The position numbers were made by a program, and so were the translations under genes. Below the pieces are notes generated by a model, which was not told the DNA's origin, made no database searches, and worked only from the letters and a program-made list of their open reading frames with translations. Positions 23,523 through 32,905 of a stretch of 64,000 nucleotides of DNA are shown piece by piece. How positions within the stretch are numbered: position 1 is the stretch's first letter; each line of letters opens with the position of its first letter. The stretch is taken from contig NZ_LT629783.1 in NCBI RefSeq assembly GCF_900105835.1, forward strand, positions 3,246,501-3,310,500, written 5' to 3'. This stretch comes from Pseudomonas fragi. Its GTDB lineage: Bacteria; Pseudomonadota; Gammaproteobacteria; Pseudomonadales; Pseudomonadaceae.

Positions 23523-24080
23523 ATGATCAGCACCTGGCGCGTCCAACAAGCTGCAAGAGCCATTCGCGCAGGCGCGGTGATTGCCTACCCGACCGAGGCG
23601 GTCTGGGGGCTGGGTTGCGACCCGTGGGATGAAGACGCGGTCGAGCGGTTGCTGGCGATCAAATCGCGGCCTGTGGATAAAGGCCTGATTGTGGTGGCGG
23701 ACAATATTCACCAGTTCGATTTTCTGTTTGAAGACTTCCCCCAGGAGTGGATTGACCGCATGGCCAGCACCTGGCCGGGGCCCAACACCTGGCTGGTGCC
23801 ACATCAGGGCTTGTTGCCCGAGTGGATCACCGGGGTACACGACACGGTGGCGCTGCGGGTAAGCGATCACCCACTGGTACGCGAGCTGTGCGCGCTGGTG
23901 GGGCCGATTGTATCCACCTCCGCCAACCCGGCGGGCTTACCGGCGGCGCGAACGCGATTGAAGGTCGAGCAGTATTTCCGCGGGCAAATCGACCATGTAT
24001 TGGGCGGTAACCTGGGCGGGCGCAAAAACCCGAGCCTGATCCGCGATCTGGCGACCGGCAAAGTGGTACGCCCGGCGTAA
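23523..24080 (+). CDS. tsaC: Threonylcarbamoyl-AMP synthase
   Basis: TsaC (YrdC/Sua5 family) makes threonylcarbamoyl-AMP from threonine, bicarbonate and ATP for the t6A37 modification of tRNAs reading ANN codons. The 185-residue protein shows the YrdC motifs [33 protein letters not shown], the Pro-rich loop [10 protein letters not shown], and [13 protein letters not shown]. The ATG at 23523 matches the family start; 19 upstream codons are open but not family-like. A DnaA box lies at 23672-23680 on the minus strand. Confidence 0.95.
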   Translation: MISTWRVQQAARAIRAGAVIAYPTEAVWGLGCDPWDEDAVERLLAIKSRPVDKGLIVVADNIHQFDFLFEDFPQEWIDRMASTWPGPNTWLVPHQGLLPEWITGVHDTVALRVSDHPLVRELCALVGPIVSTSANPAGLPAARTRLKVEQYFRGQIDHVLGGNLGGRKNPSLIRDLATGKVVRPA

Positions 24081-24083
24081 TGG

Positions 24084-24167
24084 TGGGAGCGGGCTTGCTC
24101 GCGATGGGATCGCCGCGGTGTATCAGGTACACCACAGCGATCTCATCGCGAGCAAGCCCGCTCCCAC
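24084..24167. repeat. REP pair
   Basis: An inverted pair of the GTGGGAGCGGGCTTGC core, 84 bp, between the convergent tsaC and qor genes, where it could also act in transcript 3'-end formation. Confidence 0.92.
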
Positions 24168-24182
24168 AAGGGGACATTTGTT

Positions 24183-25160
24183 TTAAGGCAACAAAATCGT
24201 CGATCCCGTGGTTCGGCGCGCCGACAGTTCTGTCTGCGCCTTGGCCGCATCAGCCAACGCAAACCGCTGGCTGATATCAACCTGGATGGCGCCGCTGCGG
24301 ATCATCGCAAACAGCTCATCGGCCATCGCTTGCAGGTTTTCGGCGCTATTGGCGTAGGACGCCAGTGTCGGCCGGGTCACATACAGCGAACCCTTCTGCG
24401 ACAAAATCCCCAGATTGACCCCTGTTACCGCGCCTGAGGCATTGCCAAAGCTGACCATCAGCCCCCGTGGCGCCACGCAGTCCAATGACGTTAGCCAGGT
24501 GTCCTTGCCTACGCCGTCGTAAACCACCGGGCACTTCTTGCCGTCGGTCAATTCCAGTACACGCTTGGCTACATCCTCGTGGCTGTAGTCGATGGTTGCC
24601 CATGCGCCGAGGGCCTTGGCGTGTGCGGCTTTTTCGGCCGAGCTGACCGTGCCGATCAGTTTTACATCCAAGGCTTTTGCCCACTGACAGGCAATCGAGC
24701 CGACGCCCCCTGCCGCAGCGTGGAACAGGATGGTTTCACCCCCTTTGAGTTCATAAGTCTGACGCAGCAGGTACTGGGTTGTCAGACCCTTGAGCATCAC
24801 GGCGGCGGCTTGCTCGAAGGAAATATCCTCGGGCAGCTTCACCACATTGGCTGCGGGCAATACATGCAACTGGCTGTACGCCCCCAGCGGTCCGGTGCCA
24901 TAGGCCACGCGGTCGCCCACCTTGACATTGCGCACCTCGCTGCCCACGGCATCGACAATCCCCGCCCCTTCATTGCCCAGCCCGGACGGCAGCTCAGGCA
25001 ACGGGTACAAGCCGCCGCGGTAATAGGTATCGATGAAATTCAGGCCGATGACCTGGTTGTGCACCCGCACCTGCTGCGGGCCCGGTTCGGCGGGTTGGTA
25101 GTCGACATACTCAAGTACTTCCGGGCCGCCGTGGGCCCGAAACTGGATACGCTTTGCCAT
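24183..25160 (-). CDS. qor: NADPH:quinone oxidoreductase (zinc-independent MDR family)
   Basis: Qor reduces quinones with NADPH. The 325-residue protein has the medium-chain dehydrogenase layout: an N-terminal GroES-like domain (VIGLNFIDTYYRGGLYP) and a Rossmann domain with AAAGGVGSIACQWAKAL and IGTVSSAEKA. Cysteine ligands for zinc are lacking, as in quinone reductases. ATG 25160 is preferred to an upstream GTG at 25166. It is divergent from hemF, with about 150 bp between the starts, a conserved pairing in Pseudomonas. Confidence 0.92.
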   Translation of the reverse strand: MAKRIQFRAHGGPEVLEYVDYQPAEPGPQQVRVHNQVIGLNFIDTYYRGGLYPLPELPSGLGNEGAGIVDAVGSEVRNVKVGDRVAYGTGPLGAYSQLHVLPAANVVKLPEDISFEQAAAVMLKGLTTQYLLRQTYELKGGETILFHAAAGGVGSIACQWAKALDVKLIGTVSSAEKAAHAKALGAWATIDYSHEDVAKRVLELTDGKKCPVVYDGVGKDTWLTSLDCVAPRGLMVSFGNASGAVTGVNLGILSQKGSLYVTRPTLASYANSAENLQAMADELFAMIRSGAIQVDISQRFALADAAKAQTELSARRTTGSTILLP

Positions 25161-25303
25161 CTGCACTGTCCTCGCTCATTTCACGAAGCCACCATCCAAC
25201 GCCTAAGCGTGATCTTCGTCAACTGCGGCGAAGCTGGGTGCGGTGTTATGCTAGCGGCCCTTTGCCGCCGGCCCCGCACGCCGCGTCGCTTTGCCCGATT
25301 TAA

Positions 25304-26227
<924 letters not shown>

Positions 26228-26249
26228 CACTGCCCGAGGAGCTTGCCTG

Positions 26250-27071
26250 ATGGACCGTTACGTTGTTTTTGGTAACCCGATTGCCCACAGCAAATCCCCG
26301 GTGTTGCATCGCCTGTTTGCCGAACAAACCGGTCAGGCCATGCAGTACGACACCTTGCTGGCGCCGCTGGATGATTTTGCTGGCTGCGCGACGGAGTTTT
26401 TCCTGCAGGGGCGTGGCGCCAATGTGACAGTGCCCTTCAAGGAAGACGCCTACCGCCTGGCCGACCGCCTGACCGCACGGGCGCAGCGGGCCGGTGCGGT
26501 CAACACCCTGAGCAAACTGGCCGATGGCAGCTTGCTGGGGGACAACACCGATGGTGCGGGGCTGGTGCGCGACCTGACCGTCAATGCCGGTTTCAGCCTC
26601 AAGGGCAAACGCATCCTGGTGCTGGGCGCGGGCGGTGCGGTGCGGGGGGCGCTGGAGCCGCTGCTGGCCGAAGGGCCGGCCTCGGTGACTATCGCCAACC
26701 GCACCGTCGAAAAAGCCGAGTTGCTGGCCGAGTTGTTCAGCGACCTGGGCCCGGTGGCGGCCAGCGGTTTTGACTGGTTGCACGAGCCGGTCGACCTGAT
26801 CATCAACGCCACCTCGGCCAGCCTGAGCGGCGAATTGCCACCCATTGCCAGCAGCTTGATCGAGCCGGGCAAGACCCTGTGCTACGACATGATGTACGGC
26901 AAGGAGCCGACGCCGTTTTGCGTGTGGGCCAGCGGGCATGGTGCGGGTCAGGTGATGGATGGTTTGGGCATGCTGGCCGAACAGGCTGCTGAGGCGTTTT
27001 ATCTGTGGCGCGGGGTGCGCCCGGATACGGCACCGGCGCTGGCTGAGTTGCGTCGGTTGCTGACGCTTTAA
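26250..27071 (+). CDS. aroE: Shikimate dehydrogenase (NADP+)
   Basis: AroE reduces 3-dehydroshikimate to shikimate in aromatic amino acid synthesis. The 273-residue protein has the substrate-binding SKSP block ([13 protein letters not shown]), the catalytic Lys in [22 protein letters not shown], and the nucleotide-binding [14 protein letters not shown] followed by NRTVEKAE for NADP selectivity. It is followed by a palindromic repeat at 27078-27218 that may serve as its transcript end. This is the last gene of the conserved origin block. Confidence 0.97.
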   Translation: MDRYVVFGNPIAHSKSPVLHRLFAEQTGQAMQYDTLLAPLDDFAGCATEFFLQGRGANVTVPFKEDAYRLADRLTARAQRAGAVNTLSKLADGSLLGDNTDGAGLVRDLTVNAGFSLKGKRILVLGAGGAVRGALEPLLAEGPASVTIANRTVEKAELLAELFSDLGPVAASGFDWLHEPVDLIINATSASLSGELPPIASSLIEPGKTLCYDMMYGKEPTPFCVWASGHGAGQVMDGLGMLAEQAAEAFYLWRGVRPDTAPALAELRRLLTL

Positions 27072-27077
27072 AGCACA

Positions 27078-27218
27078 CCCTCACCCCAACCCTCTCCCAG
27101 AGGGAGAGGGGGCCGATTGGGGGTTGCTGTTAATTTATTGCGACCTGACGGTTCTGCACTGAATCCAGGATCGACTCGATCAGCCCCCTCTCCCTCCGGG
27201 AGAGGGCTGGGGTGAGGG
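27078..27218. repeat. Palindromic repeat element, copy 1 (CCCTCACCCC family)
   Basis: Arms reading CCCTCACCCCAACCCTCTCC on the left and the inverted form at 27183-27218 flank an unrelated middle of about 70 bp. Each arm itself folds (CCTCTCCC next to GGGAGAGG). A second copy with the same arms and a different middle lies at 33206-33314. The right arm ends 12 bp before the ATG of the next gene. Confidence 0.85.
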
Positions 27219-27230
27219 CAAGAGGTACTT

Positions 27231-27557
27231 ATGCAGCGAATCAAGGGCTACCACGCCCATGTCTACTTCGACGCTTCGACCATCGAACAGGCGCGCGCCT
27301 TGTGCGAAGAGGCCAAGCGACTGTTTGGCGTGACCATGGGCCTCGTCCACGAACGCCCGGTTGGCCCGCACCCGGACTGGAGCTGCCAACTGGCTTTCGG
27401 CCCTGAACTGATCGGAGTCGTCCTGCCGTGGCTGGCGCTCAACCGGCACGGTCTGGTGGTGTTTTTGCACCCTGATACCGGCAACGACCTGCTGGACCAC
27501 ACCGACCATGCTATCTGGATGGGCGCAATTCGGCCGCTGGACTTGTCTGTTTTTTAA
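27231..27557 (+). CDS. DOPA 4,5-dioxygenase family protein
   Basis: A 108-residue protein of the small DOPA-4,5-dioxygenase-like family, named after ring-opening enzymes of betalain/muscaflavin synthesis; the bacterial role is generally unknown. Visible features are the His-rich start GYHAHVYFDAS (H8, H10), a central LVHERPVGPHPDWSCQLAF and the C-terminal HPDTGNDLLDHTDHAIW, which could supply metal ligands. The ribosome-binding site AGAGG at about 27221-27225 abuts the repeat element, so the promoter must be inside or upstream of the repeat, perhaps that of aroE. Confidence 0.8.
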   Translation: MQRIKGYHAHVYFDASTIEQARALCEEAKRLFGVTMGLVHERPVGPHPDWSCQLAFGPELIGVVLPWLALNRHGLVVFLHPDTGNDLLDHTDHAIWMGAIRPLDLSVF

Positions 27558-27835
27558 ACGGGGGCGCGCAGTTCAGCGCCCGGTTTAACCCTCTCCTACA
27601 TACTATTTTTAGTTACGGAAATATCCGACAGTAAGTACGGCGGCTTCGCTGTGGTCATATTTTGATACTAGGCCTAAAGTTTTCAGGGCGATAAGATTTT
27701 TAATATTGAATCTTGGATGGAAATAACACGTCCAAACCATGTTTCGCGCTGTGCTCTGGAGATTAAATGTTGCTGGTGGCTGTATTTAATCCTCCTGTGG
27801 ATAAGGCGATACATCAGTAATGTTGGAGGCTGGTA
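27558..27835. other. Intergenic transition into AT-rich DNA
   Basis: Base composition falls sharply from about 27600 onward. The region carries a hairpin-forming ATTAAAT/ATTTAAT pair at 27763-27790 and a minus-strand DnaA box at 27796-27804. No gene is seen; it probably holds the promoter of the following cassette. Confidence 0.5.
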
Positions 27836-28372
27836 GTGCGTAGATATCTTCTAGGTGGGCTTATATCACTGGTGTTTGCTTGTGGCTCAATGCCCGCCCA
27901 TGCAGCTTGCACGTTTGTTAATAAAAAAACGAATGCCAGTGTTTTTTCCTTTGATGTTTCGGATGAGGATTGTGAGCTTATTGATTTTAACGGTGAAACC
28001 GTGGTTACTCTTCGAGTGGAATATCCATCCATGAAGTTGGTTGACTATAAAAATAGATCTAACAATATAATGGTGTTAATTCTTTTTCCTATATCCGTTC
28101 CTCCGTTTGATATAGATCGAGTCACCCGAACATTAAAAACCATTGCGTCTTTTGATGGGGTTGAACTATTAGAGGGTAGTGAAAAGACTTATAGAGTTGC
28201 GGGCCGTGATGGAAGCAATGCTTACATATATGAGTGGGACCTTATTTATGTGGGAAAAAGAGCGTACAAAAATATTTTTGGGGTTGATTATTTGTTTAAT
28301 CGCGAGATTTCCAACCTTAAAGAAGTCGATAATTTTGTGTTGAGTTTTCTGGATCGTTTTTTAATTAATTAA
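27836..28372 (+). CDS. Exported hypothetical protein, AT-rich
   Basis: I do not recognise this 178-residue protein. It begins with a clear signal peptide (MRRYLLGGLISLVFACGSMP, cleaved after AHA), and the mature part is about 155 residues with two cysteines near its N-terminus (C25, C47) and no further membrane segment. The start is GTG at 27836 with GGAGG at 27825-27829. Codon use is much richer in A/T than in the flanking genes, a sign of horizontal acquisition. Its stop codon TAA overlaps the ribosome-binding site of the next gene, so the two are coupled. A periplasmic partner, chaperone or immunity-type role for the next protein is possible but is only inference from position. Confidence 0.7.
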   Translation: MRRYLLGGLISLVFACGSMPAHAACTFVNKKTNASVFSFDVSDEDCELIDFNGETVVTLRVEYPSMKLVDYKNRSNNIMVLILFPISVPPFDIDRVTRTLKTIASFDGVELLEGSEKTYRVAGRDGSNAYIYEWDLIYVGKRAYKNIFGVDYLFNREISNLKEVDNFVLSFLDRFLIN

Positions 28373-28384
28373 GGAGGCGCCAAT

Positions 28385-29881
28385 ATGGTGCAAATACCTC
28401 TGACACCCGCGGATATCAAATACCTGGAACGTAGACTCGCCGTGAAAGACTACGCGGGAGGATACCATTACTTATATAATGTTGCTCAAAAAGCCATTGC
28501 CAACCAGGCCGATGGCGAAGTGAGAGACCAGATGTTGATGACGGCTAACTGGCTTATGGCTGCAAAATCTATCAATAATATTGATGGGAGCTTTGTAAGC
28601 GAACTGGTTTCCAATTCCATGCGATATGCAGTTGAGCGCTCCGGAAGGAAATTCACTTCGCGTATGTATAAAAATGCTTCTGACAGATTAGCCCACCAAG
28701 TTATTGCGGATTTTATTTATGCTAAAGGCATTTTGCCAATTAAAGAGGTGATCAAAAGAGACGTACAAGCCGCAGTTGAAGGCTTGGGCTTGGAACCATG
28801 GCAATGGGCCGGGACGCTCGGTGATGAGTTTCCTGTGTGGGGGGGTGGACTAGGGCATAATTACGTTGAGATTCCGGGCCGTAACTTTTTAGAGCAAATG
28901 GAAAATTATGCCACGGTATTTATACAAAATGCCGCTGCTATTGGGATGATTTTCGAAAAGCATTTTGGCAATGCCTCAATGATTATACCTTTTGTAATAA
29001 AGATAGTATTTGAAGATTTATTAGTAGAAGGTGTGGAAGTTGATATTTCACTGCCTGTAGTTCCAGGTGGCGGTATAAGTAACAGTACGGCTGGTAGTCT
29101 TGACAGTGGCGGAAGTGGGGGGGCAGGTGGCGCTACTTCTGCATCGAACGGCTACAGTACAGGCGGAGGGGTACCTGTGACAAATATCGAAAGGCCAGCT
29201 GCTAATGTTGATATTTCTTTGGAAAGTGTTGGAGGTCTCAACTATATAACGCCAGAACAAATTGCAAGAATGAAATGCGCCTTAGAAAACAAAGTAGACC
29301 CTTTGATTTTGGATCTGGGTGGGGCCGGAGTAAAACTCACCAACCCTCATACCTCTCCTGTTCATTTCGACATGAACAATGATGGCGAGAAGGTGCAAAC
29401 GGGGTGGAACAGCCCTGACGAAGGTATGGTTGTTTTGGACCTTGATGGCAACGGAAAAATTGATAATGTCTCGGAGTTGATGTCAGAGTATTTTGGTGCC
29501 GAACAAGGAAGCCGTGATTCTCCGAGTAAAAAAACCTTTGATAATGCATTTGATGCACTGCGCAGCCTGGATAGCAACAAAGACCTTAAGTTTGATAACC
29601 AGGATGAACGCTGGGGCGATGTGAGGGTTTGGGTTGATGCCAATCATGATGGCCAAAGCAGGGTTGAGTCGACTGGTACAAGCGAGTTACATTCGCTGGA
29701 CGAGTTAAGTATTTCACAGATTGATCTGAACTATACAAGGCCATTAGCAGATGCTCGAAATGGCAATGATATTGTAGGTGTCAGTGGTTTTACTCAAAAG
29801 GGTGAAATTAAAGAAGCAGTGGCCGTTAATTTTTCGACGATAACTCCCGATGAGCCATCGTCAGAGACATTGAAAAGTTAA
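28385..29881 (+). CDS. Protein with RTX-type calcium-binding C-terminal domain and unknown N-terminal domain
   Basis: This 498-residue protein has three visible parts. Residues 1-220 are a mostly helical domain I do not recognise. Residues about 225-265 are a Gly/Ser-rich linker. Residues about 305-485 match the calcium-binding module found in large RTX/haemolysin-type secreted proteins: DPLILDLGGAGVKL at 305, FDMNNDGEKVQTGW near 328, LDLDGNGKIDN at 351, LDSNKDLKFDN at 395 and VWVDANHDGQSR at 417, then a LDELSISQIDL repeat-end motif. There is no N-terminal signal peptide and no GGxGxDxxx nonapeptide array, so the protein is short for the family. AAGGAGG lies 9 bp before ATG 28385. Low GC matches the preceding gene. 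It may be a type I-secreted effector; no transporter genes are adjacent. Confidence 0.72.
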   Translation: MVQIPLTPADIKYLERRLAVKDYAGGYHYLYNVAQKAIANQADGEVRDQMLMTANWLMAAKSINNIDGSFVSELVSNSMRYAVERSGRKFTSRMYKNASDRLAHQVIADFIYAKGILPIKEVIKRDVQAAVEGLGLEPWQWAGTLGDEFPVWGGGLGHNYVEIPGRNFLEQMENYATVFIQNAAAIGMIFEKHFGNASMIIPFVIKIVFEDLLVEGVEVDISLPVVPGGGISNSTAGSLDSGGSGGAGGATSASNGYSTGGGVPVTNIERPAANVDISLESVGGLNYITPEQIARMKCALENKVDPLILDLGGAGVKLTNPHTSPVHFDMNNDGEKVQTGWNSPDEGMVVLDLDGNGKIDNVSELMSEYFGAEQGSRDSPSKKTFDNAFDALRSLDSNKDLKFDNQDERWGDVRVWVDANHDGQSRVESTGTSELHSLDELSISQIDLNYTRPLADARNGNDIVGVSGFTQKGEIKEAVAVNFSTITPDEPSSETLKS

Positions 29882-30361
29882 ATTGATATAAATATCCGTT
29901 GAAAGAAAGCATGATTTATCTGTCGATTGGATTTTATCTGTGGGCTATTGTTAACTTCGATGTATGAAATAGAGTGTTTGTAGTCTAAAATTTTTTATAA
30001 CTGTAATCGGTAACATTATCAGGTGTTCTTTGTGAATCTCTGTTTGTTCGTATTGGTGCTTGTAGATTGCGGGCGCCAATACGAGATAAGTCTCTGGGAC
30101 CGCTTCAATCAATAGGGTCCCCCTCAGCTGTAAATTCGTCGGTACTTTCTTCCTGAGTCACTACTGATCGGCGTCTAAATCAGTCTATTTTTTGATCACT
30201 GCGCTTCTGCGAACATTTTTTTTGGATTTTTTTTCAGCGCCCGAAATTCCCGTTTTCTTTTGCCGTCGCCATCCCCTGATAGCCCCACGCTATAACGGCT
30301 GAACGATGATCATGGCCATGTGTCATACCTTGCCATGAGCTAACGTATCAGGCGTGCAGCT
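29882..30361. other. Intergenic AT-rich region without recognised gene
   Basis: No open frame of note. A hairpin with an 11-bp stem (CGTATTGGTGC at 30049-30059 against 30073-30083, one G-U pair) may end the upstream cassette, although it lacks a T run. A possible -10 element, TATAAC, lies at 30291-30296 for the betT leader; no convincing -35 was found. Confidence 0.4.
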
Positions 30362-30442
30362 GCGGGCAGCGATTAGTTCTAAAAGGCCATCCATGTTTAA
30401 CTTGAACGCGCAATCAAGTTAAACCGGTGGTCCGCTGCCCGC
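30362..30442 (+). ncRNA. Candidate structured leader RNA upstream of betT
   Basis: The segment folds as one long nested hairpin. The outer 10-bp stem GCGGGCAGCG (30362-30371) pairs perfectly with 30433-30442. Next come a 13-nt one-sided bulge (30372-30384), a 7-bp stem GGCCATC (30385-30391) with 30426-30432 (two G-U pairs), and an inner perfect 11-bp stem GTTTAACTTGA (30395-30405) with 30414-30424 around the 8-nt loop ACGCGCAA. The 3' strand is continuous apart from one base. There is no T run, so it is not a simple terminator. The position in the presumed 5' leader suggests regulation of betT. I know no named RNA family with this shape. Confidence 0.5.
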
Positions 30443-30462
30443 TCACAACAGGAGGCTAACCC

Positions 30463-30519
30463 TTGCCGAATCCGCTCTTTTTGATCCCGTTTTACCTCTA
30501 TAAGGTGCACATCCAATGA
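30463..30519 (+). CDS. Possible 18-codon leader peptide coupled to betT
   Basis: A TTG at 30463 is preceded by a strong AGGAGG (30450-30455) and opens an 18-codon frame (MPNPLFLIPFYLYKVHIQ). Its TGA stop at 30517-30519 overlaps the betT ATG at 30516 as ATGA. The ribosome-binding site directly in front of betT is weaker (AAGG at 30502-30505). The arrangement is what translational coupling through a leader peptide would look like. The alternative is that AGGAGG and the frame are chance; translation is not proven. Confidence 0.4.
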   Translation: MPNPLFLIPFYLYKVHIQ

Positions 30520-32513
30520 GTGTACCGATCGCGTCCGAGACGTCCTCGATCCGCATGAACCCGCCGGTGTTCTACTTCGCCGCCGCGTTCATTCTGGTCT
30601 TTGGCCTGGTGGTAATCGCCATGCCAGCCGCCGCCGGCGAATGGCTGCTGGCCGCACAAAACTGGGCGGCCAATACGGTCGGCTGGTACTACATGCTAGC
30701 GATGACCCTGTATCTGATCTTCGTGGTCGTCACCGCCTTGTCCGGCTACGGCAAGATCAAGCTCGGTGCCGACCACGACGAACCCGAGTTCAGTTACCTG
30801 TCCTGGGCGGGCATGTTGTTCGCCGCCGGGATCAGCATCACGCTATTTTTCTTCTGTGTGTCCGAACCCCTCACCCATATGCTCAACCCGCCGCAGGGCC
30901 CGGCCGGCAATGCCGAAGCTGCGCGCCAGGGCATGCAGCTGTTGTTCCTGCACTGGGGCCTGCACGGTTGGGGTGTGTTCGCGTTCGTCGGCATGGCACT
31001 GGCCTACTTCGCCTACCGGCATAACCTGCCGCTGGCACTGCGTTCGGCGCTTTACCCGCTGATCGGCAAGCGCATCAACGGCCCCATCGGTTATGCGGTG
31101 GATGGTTTTGGCATTATCGCCACGGTGTTCGGCCTGGGCGCCGACATGGGTTTCGGGGTGCTGCACCTCAACTCCGGCCTCGATTACCTGTTCGGCATGC
31201 CCCATACCCAATGGGTACAAGTAGGCCTGATCACGCTGATGATGGGCGCCGCGATCCTGGTGGCCATTGCCGGTGTCGACAAGGGCGTGCGGGTGATGTC
31301 CGACATCAACATGCTGCTGGCCTGTGCCCTGTTGCTGTTTGTGTTGTTCGCCGGGCCCACCCAGCATTTGCTCAACACCCTGGTGCAGAACATCGGCGAC
31401 TACCTGGGCGCGTTGCCCACCAAGAGTTTCGATGTGTACGCCTACGACAAGCCAAGCGACTGGCTGGGCGGCTGGACCGTGTTCTATTGGGCCTGGTGGA
31501 TTGCATGGTCGCCGTTTGTGGGGCTGTTCATTGCGCGTATTTCCCGTGGCCGGACCATCCGCGAGTTCGTGTTCGGTGTGCTGCTGATCCCGTTGGGCTT
31601 TACCCTGGCGTGGATGTCGATCTTCGGCAACAGCGCCATCGACCAGGTGCTCAACCACGGCATGGTCGCCCTCGGCCAGTCGGCCATCGACGACCCGTCG
31701 CGCACGCTGTACCTGCTGCTTGAGACCTACCCGTGGAGCAAGACCGTTATCGCGGTCACGGTGTTTATCAGCTTCGTGTTCTTCGTGACCTCGGCCGACT
31801 CTGGCACCGTGGTGCTGTCCACTCTCTCGGCGCGTGGCAACAACGCGGACGAAGACGGCCCCAAATGGCTGCGGGTGTTCTGGGGCGCGATGACCGCGCT
31901 GGTCACCAGTGCGCTGCTGTTCTCGGGCAGTATCGATGCGCTGAAGTCAGCGGTGGTGCTGACCTCGTTGCCGTTCTCGCTGATTTTGCTGCTGATGATG
32001 TGGGGCCTGCACAAGGCGTTCTACCTTGAGTCGCAGAAGAAGATTGCGCAGACCCATTCCCTGGCGCCGGTTTCGCACTCGCGTCGTGGTGGCTGGCGCC
32101 AGCGCTTGAGCCAGGCCGTACACTTCCCGTCGCGGGACGAGGTGTACCGCTTTATGGACACCACCGTGCGCCCGGCGATTGAAGAAGTGAGTGCGGTGTT
32201 CCGGGAAAAAGGCCTGAACGTGGTCACGCAGCCGGACCCGGCCAACGACAATGTAAGTCTGGAAATCGGCCATGGTGATGAACATCCGTTTATCTACCAG
32301 GTGCAGATGCGTGGCTACTTCACGCCGTCCTTCGCCCGGGGTGGCTTTGGCAAAAAGGAGCAACTGCGTAACCGCCGTTACTACCGAGCTGAAGTGCATC
32401 TGGCCGAAGGCAGCCAGGACTACGACCTGACGGGCTACACCAAGGAGCAGATCATCAACGACATCCTTGATCAGTACGAACGCCATCTGCAGTTTTTGCA
32501 TTTGGTGCGCTGA
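30516..32513 (+). CDS. betT: Choline/betaine BCCT-family transporter BetT
   Basis: BetT is a secondary transporter that imports choline (or a related betaine) at the inner membrane for osmoprotection or catabolism. The 665-residue protein has the BCCT core of about twelve hydrophobic segments, including the Trp-rich substrate region (GWTVFYWAWWIAWSPFVGLF at about 319-338) and GADMGFGVLHLNSGLDYLF. A long cytoplasmic C-terminal tail of about 150 residues follows, the osmosensing feature of BetT-type carriers. No betIBA genes are in the window. The folded leader and leader peptide upstream suggest post-transcriptional control. Confidence 0.93.
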   Translation: MSVPIASETSSIRMNPPVFYFAAAFILVFGLVVIAMPAAAGEWLLAAQNWAANTVGWYYMLAMTLYLIFVVVTALSGYGKIKLGADHDEPEFSYLSWAGMLFAAGISITLFFFCVSEPLTHMLNPPQGPAGNAEAARQGMQLLFLHWGLHGWGVFAFVGMALAYFAYRHNLPLALRSALYPLIGKRINGPIGYAVDGFGIIATVFGLGADMGFGVLHLNSGLDYLFGMPHTQWVQVGLITLMMGAAILVAIAGVDKGVRVMSDINMLLACALLLFVLFAGPTQHLLNTLVQNIGDYLGALPTKSFDVYAYDKPSDWLGGWTVFYWAWWIAWSPFVGLFIARISRGRTIREFVFGVLLIPLGFTLAWMSIFGNSAIDQVLNHGMVALGQSAIDDPSRTLYLLLETYPWSKTVIAVTVFISFVFFVTSADSGTVVLSTLSARGNNADEDGPKWLRVFWGAMTALVTSALLFSGSIDALKSAVVLTSLPFSLILLLMMWGLHKAFYLESQKKIAQTHSLAPVSHSRRGGWRQRLSQAVHFPSRDEVYRFMDTTVRPAIEEVSAVFREKGLNVVTQPDPANDNVSLEIGHGDEHPFIYQVQMRGYFTPSFARGGFGKKEQLRNRRYYRAEVHLAEGSQDYDLTGYTKEQIINDILDQYERHLQFLHLVR

Positions 32514-32565
32514 TGGGTTTGGCGGTGATTCAGGCTGCTGTGACTGCCTGAGTCACCGGGCTGAT

Positions 32566-32657
32566 GCCATCGCGAGCAAGCCCGCTCCCACAGGTTTTGG
32601 GTGTTCTCACAATGTGTGGATGCTCGTCAAAACTGTGGGATCGGGCTTTCGCCCGCG
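32566..32657. repeat. REP pair, one member degenerate
   Basis: A complete REP core in the reverse orientation at about 32571-32592 (GCAAGCCCGCTCCCACA) is followed by a degenerate forward copy at 32634-32657 (TGTGGGATCGGGCTTTCGCC). The arrangement is opposite to the other REP pairs in the window. Confidence 0.75.
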
Positions 32658-32798
32658 TTACCCCATTGTGATGCCCCAGGCGGGCTGCCTATAGTCCGCT
32701 CCATCGCTGAACATCAGCGATCAGACGTGCAAGCCTGACTCTCAGATTTCCAACTTTTCATTTCGCTTGGTAGGCTCTGCGCCTGCAATCGGCGTTAT

Positions 32799-32873
32799 GG
32801 CGGTTGTGCGCGGGAGATCTTCGGGTCTGCCGGGTTATCTGGGACCGGTTTTGCACACCCGCGCACAATTGCC
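32799..32873 (+). ncRNA. Candidate three-way-junction leader RNA
   Basis: A 16-bp closing stem pairs 32799-32814 (GGCGGTTGTGCGCGGG) with 32858-32873, with two G-U pairs. Inside it are a hairpin capped by a UUCG tetraloop (stem AGATC 32815-32819 with GGTCT 32824-32828) and a second hairpin CCGG 32830-32833 with 32845-32848. The element lies 55 bp ahead of a small open frame on the same strand. It reads as a structured 5' leader; I recall similar text upstream of other tiny Pseudomonas genes but cannot search for it. Confidence 0.55.
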
Positions 32874-32905
32874 ACCCTCTTTCTGCGTGCAAGCTGATTG
32901 AGTGG

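Noticed and set aside
27836..29881. Prophage or conjugative element
   Set aside because: No integrase, structural, or mobilisation genes and no tRNA attachment site are visible around the AT-rich cassette.
30049..30083. Hairpin with an 11-bp stem downstream of the AT-rich cassette
   Set aside because: Considered as an intrinsic terminator, but no T run follows on either strand; kept only as a note in the intergenic entry.
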